A stretch of 64,000 nucleotides of DNA from Nemopilema nomurai (Eukaryota; Cnidaria; Scyphozoa; Rhizostomeae; Rhizostomatidae): contig ML133478.1 of assembly GCA_003864495.1 (NCBI GenBank), positions 2,368,069-2,432,068 on the forward strand, in the 5' to 3' direction. Of this stretch, positions 35,601-47,600 are shown piece by piece. Made by a program: the position numbers and the translations under genes. The notes under the pieces were generated by a model. It had not been told where the DNA came from, did not search any database, and worked only from the letters and a program-made list of their open reading frames with translations. Position 1 is the first letter of the stretch. Each line of letters opens with the position of its first letter.

Positions 35601-38600
35601 CTAACAAATCCTTTAATTTCATGCCTATTCATTTTCTAAGACCTGTATAGCAATAACAATTTAGGGTTTTATAGGAGAAAGTTTGATAGAAAATTTTGCG
35701 TTGAATCTCTTACTTCCTTCGGAAAACTCTGCTCGGGATTTCAAGCAAGGGTTTTGGGTTTTCAGTGTGTAGTAAATTCTCATTATACGACACTCAATTT
35801 TGGTAGTGTGTTTATCAAAGTTTGTCTCTTTGGGTTGGGAATCGCCCGAAACACCCTGTTAATCATGCTGGCGCTCTTTTTACGACATTAGGTAAGCGTA
35901 AATAGGTTCTGACCTAATTTGCGAAGACAAAATGGCGATGCCACCCACTCCAACTGTTCACAATTATATTACATTTTTCTCAAAATTCAAGCTGCTCAGT
36001 CTGAAAATGAGAAACTTTCCCGAGTAATTCGTGTGATTCGGCTATAGGAAAACATCTTTTAGAAGACCTAGATTGCGCTAAATTATAAAATAAAGAAAAC
36101 TTTGGTATAATAGAGCAAAATGGCTCGTCTTTTTGTCTGAGAATTTTCGAGTCTCTACATTTCGTGCAAAATCTCATTCTTTGTAGACAGAAGGAGTTTG
36201 TATTTTCTCTTAGGCTCTAAAATGGTTGATTGGTCGTATACAGCCCTCAAGTGTTTTCGGTCCGCAACTGGCCATTTATTTTGTCAGCTTTGGTCATTTA
36301 CGACGTTTTCATACTCTGAGGAGTGTCAGACAAAAAAGTACTTTAAGTAGGCGAAAATAATTGTTATGCTGTATCTCGCAATCGTAAAGTAGTTTCCCTT
36401 TGACGTTATTTTATCGTGAATTTTGTATATTCATAAAGGCTTCTGTTTCATTCTAGGCATTGCGTGACCCAGAAGTTTTAAAGATATATGAAATGAATAT
36501 CCTTTCAGTTAATATTTATCGCTTCATTGTTCTATTCATGCATTATTTTCTTTAGTCTCGCTTAATTTAAACGAGGGATTTATTTGAAAGCGGCATTTAT
36601 TGTTTACGTGCTAAGTGTCCTAAGCTGTACAGTTTATCTCGGATTCGAGGGTCACCTTCTCTCTAACCAAGGATAAAATTGTTACCTAGCAGGGTGTTTA
36701 TGCTGACAAGGGTCATACCGTTTTCTGTTGATCTTTCTTTTTTTCTCGCTAAGAGACGTTCCGGAGAAGGCGCTAGGCGAATCAAACTCGAATGAAATGG
36801 AAATAAGATAAATCAACTCGAGTTAGGCCAAATGAGCAGGGTAAAAAAAATTGGAAACATTTTCACTTTGTAGTGTTACAGTGTAAACAGAAATGCAGAA
36901 TGATTAAGTAATACGAATGCTTGATAAATCATGTTATTTATGATTAAAGAAAACTGGTTGCAAGCAGAAGATGACAGAGTGCAACCCACCTTAGTCTAAT
37001 ATAATTTCATTTTAATTACAACTTTGTATTTATGACCTTGACTGATATTTTACGAATTAATGAAATAAAGAACATATCCACGAAGTTTCTTGATGCCATT
37101 ATCAACTCTCTGCACTGCGTGCCGTATGGTATTCGATGGTTGTGCAAGGCAATAATGCAATTACCAGAGGTATGTCTTTCAATTGTCCTTTGCCGTTCTT
37201 TGTCAACATATACCTGCTTATCTACACGCAAGCACGCACGCACGCACGCACGCACGCAATGCAGATACACTCCCGTACATGCACGCATGCACAAACACAC
37301 GCTGGCATGTACACGTATGCACGCCGATACACCCGCGTACACACACGCACATACTGCACGTACACGCACGTACTTGTGCGTACACGCACGCATGCACACG
37401 CATCGCATTCATTGCTGCGTTCTTTTCAGTTCGATATTCTCCAGGGATCCATCTATTTCATATGGGGTTTTAAATATCAAGTTTTTAAGCACAAAGGTTA
37501 AATAGCATGTCTATAAGCGCTGTAGTTCAACTGTTACTAATATGAAGATATTTAAGAAAACGATTTATATAACATAGTTGTTAGCTTTTCGAAAGGAAAT
37601 GTGATTAATGGCAAAAGACTCGGGAAAAGCTCATGTTTCCACAGTGGTTTTAGAAAGTCTAGATTGATTCTCCGGCATGGATCTTCAGTCTCGACCTTTC
37701 ATGTACCAGGAACTTTATTCGGACTTTCATTGCAATTGGCATAAAAATAAATTATTAAGAATTAGTAGCCTGACCCAGGTTACCCCCACTCACCCCTGTA
37801 CACCTATCTGTTTTTGACACCCCCGTCTCCAATGAACAAAGCTTGAAGCTTGAGGCATCGTTAACGTCGCGTTCACGTTTTGTCGTCATGAGGGATGTTA
37901 ATTGGCAAATCGCATCCCCCATTTAGCATCCCCCATTTAGACCGACGCCTCCTGCGTTTGCAATCTTTCTGTCGTCAATACGCCAATTTGCTTCTTGCTT
38001 CGAGTGTGCCCACGTAGGTAAAGCTTGCATACGCGTCGGTTGCAGCAGAATGTGAAATAAACAAACATCCCGTGAAAGGAGTCGAGAAAGCAAAACACGT
38101 AAAGAAGCGGAGCATTGCGGGCCAGCCCACCGACGTATCCTATTACCCAGGCCAGGCCTAAAACAAGCGACAGTTTGATTGACGTGAGGATCAAACTGGC
38201 TTCAGGTGCTGTTCCGTTGTTGTTGTTGCTGCCACGCGGGAACAGGGCCTTCGATCTTCTCTTTGCGATCGCGATGAAGTATACGGTTCCGCAAAGGCAG
38301 CCAAGGTTGAAGACCAAAGCAAGGCCTACAGGAACTATGAATGTGATTAAGTTTGCCATTAGATTCGAGACAAAACATATCCCGTTTCTACCGTAGCCTA
38401 TATAGCGGCCGTTGTTGAACAGGTCTATTATAAAGCATACGAGACAAATGCATGTTGATGTGACAAGGCACAGAGTCGCGCAAATTTGGAACCGTCGTTT
38501 TTGCGCAACTGGCGACGGAACTCGAGTGCGGGAAAACGTGGACAAGAGGTCGTAGGCCATGCAGGCCGTCCATGAGAACAGGGCCAGCAAAGACCAGTGC

Positions 38601-41600
38601 GATGCAACAGCAGTAAACTTGCAGGCTGGGGTGTTTGGTTTGATGTAGTAGGCCAAAGAGAACTGCACGTTCTTGAATATGATTAATACTGAAAGCATGA
38701 TCAGGCTTCTGCCATACGAGGTCTGTAGGTCTTTGAAGCACAGATACGTGGTCATTAGCCCAACAAGAAACAGAGAGCCAATTGTATTTCCAGCTGTGCT
38801 CATCTTCGCTATGTGATTCGAAGTGACAACCTCTGTCGTGTTCGTGACCACCACTTGTCTCCATTCTACCGTGACGCACACGTGTGTTTCATTCGTCACC
38901 AGTTCCCTAATGACGCACGTCGACCCGTCTGCTGCAAGGGTGGCATTGTTCTTCTTGCAGTATGCCGATGCCGCCTTCTTCCGCGCCGCCGTGTTAACGC
39001 TGTTTGTCAGATCAGAGGCGGGTGCGGGGACGATTCTCTCTGGGAAATCGTTTTTCGGCATCGTCGTCGTTTGCATTGTCGGGGACTGTGCAACACTGTT
39101 GAAGCCGTCCGAAGACCTCTGTACGCAGCGTTGTGTCTTGATGCTGCCGCGGAGCTCAAAAGGGCTCAATATCAAAAGTATAAGCACAATCGAAGGGAAA
39201 TGATTCCTTCCCATCGTCTGACTCGCTTTATTACAACTCAACCAGCGAATGTTTTTCAGCGAATGAACGTTTCTTGAGCGCTTCTTACCTCGTTGAGCGT
39301 TTCCTCAAACTGGCTCCGATCGTCACTAATAAGACATTATAAGCGCGAATTGTTTAATCTTTTACACTTATTTGCACTGTTTCTGCAAGCACATCATTAA
39401 AATGGTTCTATAATTGCGGCTGTTTGCTCATATGTTTCATAAACCCTTGAAAATTGATTGAAAACGTCTCCTGTTTACTCAAGGTAATTTCAATATCGTC
39501 TTCTTGCGGCTTTGGCCTAATCGATCTCCACAAACAAACCGTACCGTTGCCTTGCTCAGGGTTTAAGTTGCAGCGAAAATTCTAGTTCTTCAATAAATAT
39601 TTCTGGTGGCATTAAAACACGGTACCAGCGTTTTCTAAGCGGCTTCAGATTCATCTTACGCAATACTATGACTCAGATTTATGACTCCGACTTACGCAAT
39701 AGACTTACGCAATACTTGTCAAGCATTCAGGTAGCCGGTGGAACTTTTAGATCAAACCGAGGTTGTGACGTCAAGATGTGGATATTACCAGGCTTTTAAG
39801 AAATGTAGTTACCAGCCTCCCAGAATTGTAGTAACCAGGTCCTCAGAAATATAGTTACCAGTCTCCCAGAACTATAGATACCAGGCTCCCAGGAATGTAG
39901 TTACCAGTCTCCCAGAACTCTGGATACCAGGCTCCCAGAAATGTAGTTACCAGTCTCCCACAACTTTGGATACCAGACTCCCTAAATTCTGGATACCAGA
40001 CTTTCTCAACTGTGGATACCAGGCTCATATTACAATGGACAACACCAAACCTTCTCCAAACATTTAGGCTTGCTTCATTTATTGCTTGTCTAATTCAGAA
40101 CTACAGGCATGACTCAAACGGGTATTCTAAAGTCCCTGGTTTTTTCTTGCAGAAAAAGTTCCAACACATTGCGACAGAAACTGTCACTTGCTTGATCGGG
40201 GGATTCTTCATGCTGCGTTTCATCAATCCCGCCATCGTGTCACCGCACGGTTTGTTACCCTTCTTTTCTTTCCCCCTTTTCTCACCCCCTTTTCTCACCC
40301 CCTTCTCTCCCCCCTTCTCTCACCCCCTTTTCTCTCCAATCTATCCCCCCCTTCTTTTTCTCACCCCATTTTTATTGTTTGCATTAATCAGTGGATGGTT
40401 TCTAACATTTTGCTTCCTCATGGTACATTGTAGCAAGACCATTTTTTGAAGATAGAACGCGGAAATGACATTGTAAATTGAAGCATGCTTATTCCAAGAG
40501 TTTCGCACACTTTTTCAATATGTTGCGTGTAAACCCTTTAGATACATATTCTCTCTCTGTAGATAACAAATCTTGCCCCTATGCAATTTTAGAATAAAAC
40601 TTGTTGATACAATATGGTTTATACTCGATGTTTTTTATTATTGGATGATTGATACTCCATTTTGGTTGATATAAGATTATTTATACTCGATATTGAGGAA
40701 CACTGATGGTTAATATCTTGGTTGATGTTAGATGGTTAGTATTAAGTCGTTAAAGTTCGATCTTGGTTAATATTAGATGGCTAATACCCGATTCTGGTAA
40801 ATATTAGATGGCCAATTTACGATACACTTGAATTAAGAATATTTTCCCGTTGATTCTCTATACTGGTTCATATTCGATTGTTAATACTCTATGCTTGCTT
40901 GTATTAAATGGCTGATACTCGATATTAGCTAATATCAAGTACCACTTACAGCTGACATGCCCTTCATTGGTACTGTTAGTGTAACTCATTTTATTTGCTT
41001 AGTTGTGGCATACATTTCAAGTATTTATTTCTCCTGATGTAAATTTAAAAAAAACTGAAATGGTTTTTTTCAGCTCACATGTTACTGACCTGTCAGCCAA
41101 GACCAATGGTCAGAAGAAATTTAGTAATGGTACGTTGTTTAAATGCGTTTCTGCTCTGCTGGTAATCAACTCAAAATAAAAAAGTTTCAAAGTAAAGTAG
41201 AGTTGTAAGAAATAGCGGAAACACGATTTTAGCATACATAAGCACTTTTTTGTCCATAACTTCGTCTTTCTCTTTAGGCTCTTCTAAAAGCTTGGTGTCA
41301 AGTAACGTTAATCGGTCAATTATAACCAATCATGCGCTTTTCTTATCACCCTCTAGTGTTAATCACCAAACAAATGGCCATGTATTTTGTCAGCTTTTGA
41401 TAATTTTCCGACGTTTGCATACTTTGAGGAGTGTAGGACGAAAAAAAAAATTGCAAAAACTGGTTCCGCTGTTTCTAGCTCTTGTGAACTCCTCAGAGTG
41501 TGAAAAAGTACTTACCATAAATCCTCGAATATACCCCCCCCCCTCGAAAAAGCCCCCCCGCGAATAAGCCCCCACCCTAGAACTACAAATTTTCAATAAG

Positions 41601-44600
41601 CCCCTCCCCTCGAATAAGGCCCCCTCGATTTGTTGATTTTCGACTTCTGAGGTTGCCTTTGGCATTTTAGTGAATTACCACATAAATTTATGTTTTTGTT
41701 AATAATTTAATCAAATGTTCATAGAGAAATTCCGACTAAAATAAAGTATCAGAACTACAGATTTTTAATAAGCTCCCCCCCCCCTCGAACAAGCGCCCAT
41801 CCAAAAATATCAAAAATAAATAGGCCTCCAGGGGGCTGATTCGAGGATTTACGGTACGTATGCAAAAATCATGTCTCCGCTGTTTTTTGCAGTTTTCAAG
41901 TTTTGTACCACAAAGCATTAACAGCAGAAAGTTTTAAAAGATTATGTAGAAAAGCTGAAAAAGTTCCAATTTGATGATTTTCATATTTTTGAATGGAGAT
42001 TTTTACGGAAATAATCGACTCTGTTGTTATAAATCTTATAAAAAATTAATTCATAATCCACATTTTAATACCGTGTAGAGCGACGCAAGAATTTTTCTAG
42101 CAAAATTAAATATCCCAGTAAATTATTAATTAGCGATAGTTGCGTATGTGTCAGTAGAGGAACAACAAGAGTATAATTAGAGATTTCTTTTAGAAATGGG
42201 CTAGATTTAGCTAAGTACTGACTTCTCTACTATCAAACACAGTGTTACTAATCTTAGACTATATCTAGTAAATTAAAAGGTCTTTGCGCAGTTCTTTTAT
42301 TTCGAAATGTGTTGTATTTTTAGGTTGCAAAAATACTACAAGCCATGAGCAATAAACTCACCGGAGGTCCTTCGCTGAAAGAAGACTATCTCAGACCGCT
42401 TGAATCCTTTGTGATGGATGGTCAGAAAAAGCTGCAGGTAAGTACCATTAAAAAGATTTTCGCTTTTGTTATATCACTGTGAAATTTTCACTGTGTGGAA
42501 AACAGGAAGCAAGATGGAATTATTGAGTTCTTGGAAGTTGAATACGGATGTAAAACTTTTTGACGTACTGTCGAGAATCTTCGTTTGACTTACCGTCTTT
42601 TCTTGAAAATTTTGCACCGATTTTAGATAACGAGAACCCAACCACTTTACTCGTTGAGTTTTTATGTCTCCCTGTCCATTTCTAATTACCCTACCAGATT
42701 GCTATTTTTCGTTTTATTTTACTTCTTGCCCCTAGTCTCTTTTGCGATGTGCTTAATTGTAAAAGTTGCCTACCCCAATAAAAGACACGTTTTCTCTGTT
42801 TCAAACCTATTGCATACCCTAAATCGAATCAATATTCATCAAATATTATAACCATAATACGGTGAGTACACTGCAACTTCTTTCTTATTGTATCATTATA
42901 AATCTTTTACACTTATTGTTAGGTGTTCCTGCGCAGCCTCTGTGACGTGCTTGACTTCCACTCATATCTTGAGGTATGTTGTTTTCCAGACTAGTAACAT
43001 TTTGCCTCCATTTATTTCCCTGTTGCAAAATTCCTTCGTTTCTTTTGTCAATGGGATGTTGTCACTTGTACTTCTGATATTGTTTTATAGATAGAGCAGT
43101 ACCTCTCCTTGCCCAAAGACACATACATTACAATTACAGTGAGAGAAATGTACCGAATGTACGAACTTTTGTACTGCTACAAAGAAAAGCTGGTAAGTCG
43201 TTTTTCAGTTTACAATGGCAAGAAAAAGCGGAACTAGCTTCTGCATACTATAGAAGTATGCACTGTAGTATGCAAAGATTAGTTCCGCTTTTTCTTGTCA
43301 TTGTGAAGTTTTGTACCGCAAGGCACTTGATTAAATGAAGAAAAGGAGAAAAGGAAGAACAGAAGCAAGATGAAATGATTCAAGGAAAAGTTGTTCACAT
43401 TTTTACAGTTTTATCTCAAGCCCTTAAAAGAGGCTCCTCTCTCAATAGTAATGTAGCCATGATTGATGCTTGTGGAACAACTTCATTTCAGAGATTTATG
43501 TGCTCACCTTCATCAGCTATCTTCAACCATCTGGTCAAAGTATCCCAATTAGAGCATTTTATCTTTAGTCTTGAATAGAGGTCCTCTACTCAACAGCAAT
43601 GTAGCTATACTTGGTGCCTGTGGAACAACAATTCAATGAAGAAGATTTAATTGCTTACGTCTTTGTCACCATTTTTTGCTTGAATGTTGTTCACATGCAC
43701 CAACGAGTTTCATTTTTGTGAACAAAACTTCACAATAGCAAGAAAAAGCAGAAATAGTTTTTGCAAACTTAAATTACTTTTCCGTGCGACACTCCTCAGA
43801 GTGTGCAAACGTCGGAAAATAACCAAAAACTGATCGAATAAAACGCCACTTGCGGGTCGAAAACACTAGAGGAGTGTGGAACGAAAAAGTACTTTAAGTT
43901 TGGTTCCGCTATTTCTTGCTATTGTGAAATTTCATTTTTATAGTTTTAAATATTGTTCTGTCAAGAAGTGGAGACATTTGGTCAAATTGCGCTTTTGTGA
44001 TTCGGGTCCTCGAGTTTCTTGCTGCAATGTCTTTGTCTTCTGTTTCAGTACTTCGAAGAAGATGATAAGCTGCAGGCCATCTTAGAAGACATCGGCGAAC
44101 CAATGCCCTCTCCACCAATGGGCCAGGACTTTTCCGTAGAACTGCCGATATTTAGTCGATGGAACAAGGCATCGGGTAAGTTTTTCAAGGTGATGAAAAT
44201 GCCCTTGCAGAAAATCGTCTTTGTGGGTTTATAAAAATTCACCTCTATCATCAGAGTTGGGTGCTAGAGGGCTAAATTTACTGATCCTACTTCCTGGGAA
44301 AATTAGGCTGAATTGACTGACCACCGATTTGTTTTCATTCTGAGAACAGTATAGAAGTCACTGATTCATAGGAAAAGTTTAAACTAACCTCTCTCCAACC
44401 GTATAAAATTCATAAATGACTTGGAGATTTTATGGAAATCCACTGGAAATGAGTAGAATGGTTCCTTTGGGAACTTTTCCGTCAACAAAAGCAACGAGTG
44501 TTCAGGTTCAATGGCTGTTAAGTAAATCAACTAAAATATTACTTCCCGTTGTTGCTGTTGCTGTTGTTGTTGTTGCTTTTATTGTTGTTGTTGTTGCTGC

Positions 44601-47600
44601 TGATTTTTTATTGTTGTTGTTGTTGCTGTTGTGTTTTGTGAAAGAATTGTTGATCAATTGAATACTTTAGGACTATATCAACCATCTTCATCTTTAATAT
44701 ATTTCTAAGGGAATTCTAGGCTATCATGGAACTGCATAGTGATGCTTTGGCGGTTTTCGAATACTGTCTGTTTATCGATCTAATACTGTCTGTTTATCGA
44801 CCTAATTCAACTTTGTAATATTGATAAGGAAACTATGTGACACTGAAGCGATCGAGGGTCATTGTAAATAAGAAGAGAAACTTAGACCCATTGCTAATAT
44901 AGATACTGGCAAGCATATTTGGGAAGAAGGAATGTAGACAAGGCAAAAATGGTATAATTGAATGAAACTGTCCCCTACCAAGTTCTGCATGAGTTCATGC
45001 TGGTTAAAGTTTAAAAGAGAGAAGTTTATTTTGAAACATTAAGTAACGAACTTGCTCATAAAAATGCTTATATGGAGTTATTTTTGTTAGATTTGAAAAA
45101 CGAGTGCCCAGGATTGGAACAAACAATCGAGCGGGGTGTTCCAGCTCTGCGGAAACGCTGCCGCAAAATCCTCATCACCTTGTTTTTAGCGGTAAGTAAA
45201 ACGACAACGCGGGGTTTCTTCGTTTTTGTTGGCATCTTATCAATGATCTTTGGTGATTGTGGTCAACAAAGGAAGGAATTCGGATCATTTTCACTTAGGT
45301 CAATGTATGTTTTTAAAATGTGGTCTGTTCACTACGACCTTTTCACAAACGCATTCATTGATATTCGACTAAAACCTGTGTAGACCAGGCGGTGATAGCT
45401 ATTTTTATCATATTTAACATGTTAATGACAACCTTTTATTGAAACTGAATCTCTAACAATAATCCAAGTTCGTAATCTCTGGAAATCCTTAATAATGCTT
45501 GAATGCATGCATGCGAGACTTCAATCACTATAAAGAGGCTGAAATTCCCGGATGTTGCCCGTATAACATCGATATTCGGAATCAGCGCCCCGAAATTGAC
45601 CAGTCTCAGGTGGTCTTATAAGCACCCCTTGGGGGGGGGGGGGGGGAAGAAACCCACTTTTCACCGTCTAGTGTAGTATTGAAAGTTTACAGTTTTTAGT
45701 CTTATGCAGCTGTGTTTGAAACATTTTCTTGCTTCCCGTCACGAGTTTTCAGCAATTTAATTAACTGGTTTTTATCGTGGCAGCAAAAGCTGTAGAATCA
45801 ATATTTGTACAAATGGTGCTCTCAGAACACGACTTAAAAGTCACTTTACTTCAAAATTTCGCTTCATGGACAGAAGTTCGGTCCAAACTTCAGCTACCAT
45901 ACTGTGTTGCTCGCAAACGTTTCGTTGCTGGTTTGAACCTGTTCAAACCGGTTTAAACCTGTTTGTTTATGCTCCAGCTGTGTGTTCTTTCTCGTCGATT
46001 ATTATCATGTATTACATTAACAATCATTCATAATCATTGCTGAAGAAGTCCAGAGAAAAGTGTGAGGCCTAGTTGGCAACCAAAAATTAAGCTGGGTTGT
46101 CAAATCCACCAACAAATGAATATTTTGTTTGACACATTCTGTTTGACGTTTCGAAGCAAACACTTTGCTTCATGTCCTGAAAATTGATTTTGGAAAGCAC
46201 GTGGTCCCCTCGACTTAAATATTGCGAAGTTCCTAATAACTTTTTAAAGGCAAAGTTACCATGTTTGCCAAAAATGCGACATTCCATGTTCTATTAGGGT
46301 CCATGCAAGCGCTCTTGTAATTCAGTAATTTGCTTGTCGGAAAATTGCTTCCTTTTTTGTTCGTTAAAAGCTGCTCTGAATGCTGCCTAAGTTATTAAGA
46401 AATTCTACCTTCCTGGTGCTAGGGGAAAAAGGGTTGACGTCTTTTATGAGCTTTTATTGATAAATTCTACATCTATTTGTTTTTCATACCCCTAGCTACC
46501 AGCTCTGTTCCAAGAAAAGACTCTGACGTCAGTGTTAAAGAAGGCACAAACTCACGAGGACCTGGAGATCCGGAGATTGTATGGCCTAGCCGCTTCGCAC
46601 CTTGATGCATTGAAAGATATGGACTCTAAATATGCGGAGGAGGAATTCCTCTGCTCAGTAAAGGAGGTGAGGTTGTGCATTGAGAGTATTTGATTAATGA
46701 GTCTTGTTTGACTTGAGCATTTTGCTCAGCACTTTGCTCACCGTGTGCGCCGCATTCTGCTTGGTACATCAGCAATGTGAAGCATGCGCAATTGCAGGCT
46801 TTGTTTGCCTCTTCTGCGCATGCCTGGCGTTGTTATTGTGCTGAGCAAAATGCTTAAATCGACGCACATTGTGGCAAAGAGACTCGCGAGGCAAAAGTCT
46901 CATCAAATTTTCCCAGCTCCGATGAGCTTTTCACTAAGCAAAGTGCATCGAATGATACTTTGCTCAGCTGAAGTGTCACCGTGTGTGCCTATCATTGTGA
47001 AAGAAATTCCACTGTAGCTTTGTAATCTAATTTTGGCTTAATCTTCGTTTATCGGCTTTTCAAACAGTTCTCAATGTCTCAATCATGTAAAGCCTTGGCC
47101 AAACGACTAGATTTTTCAGTCGACTTTTTGCTGTACATTTGCATTCCAAAAATCAAAAGGTGTATAGTGTTGTGGCCAAACGGCTAGACATTTCGCTATA
47201 CAACTTGCTCGACTTTCTAACTTGGAATCTCGCTTTCGCGAAAATCTCATTCTCGTCACCCAGCGCGCCAAAATTTTTTTATTTCAATCGCAAAATGGAG
47301 GGCAGACAAAGAAAAGTAATTGCAATGATACTGTTATTAGAATCTGATGATGATAATGAACGAGTAGCTCCATGCTTTAACAAATCGGGTGCAAAAAACG
47401 ACAACCGCGAAACTCAAACAGTGAAGTAAGCAAGTAAAATCGACAGCGAACAGTTTGGCGCGCATTTTCTGAAAAGCAATTAGTGGGCATGCGCGCGCTC
47501 TACAAAAGTCTAGAAACCGGCCAAACGACAATACAACGCTATACAGCTTGAAAATCCACTAGATTTTTTTTACCAAGATCAAAAACGCTATACATTAAAC

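Noticed and set aside
37016..37505. Cys- or His-rich open frames on both strands
   Set aside because: Translation of the (CACG)n microsatellite; only 37054-37169 is coding, as a RasGAP exon.
37937..39241. GPCR start at 39241
   Set aside because: That codon is TTG; the ATG at 39214 opens directly into a signal peptide.
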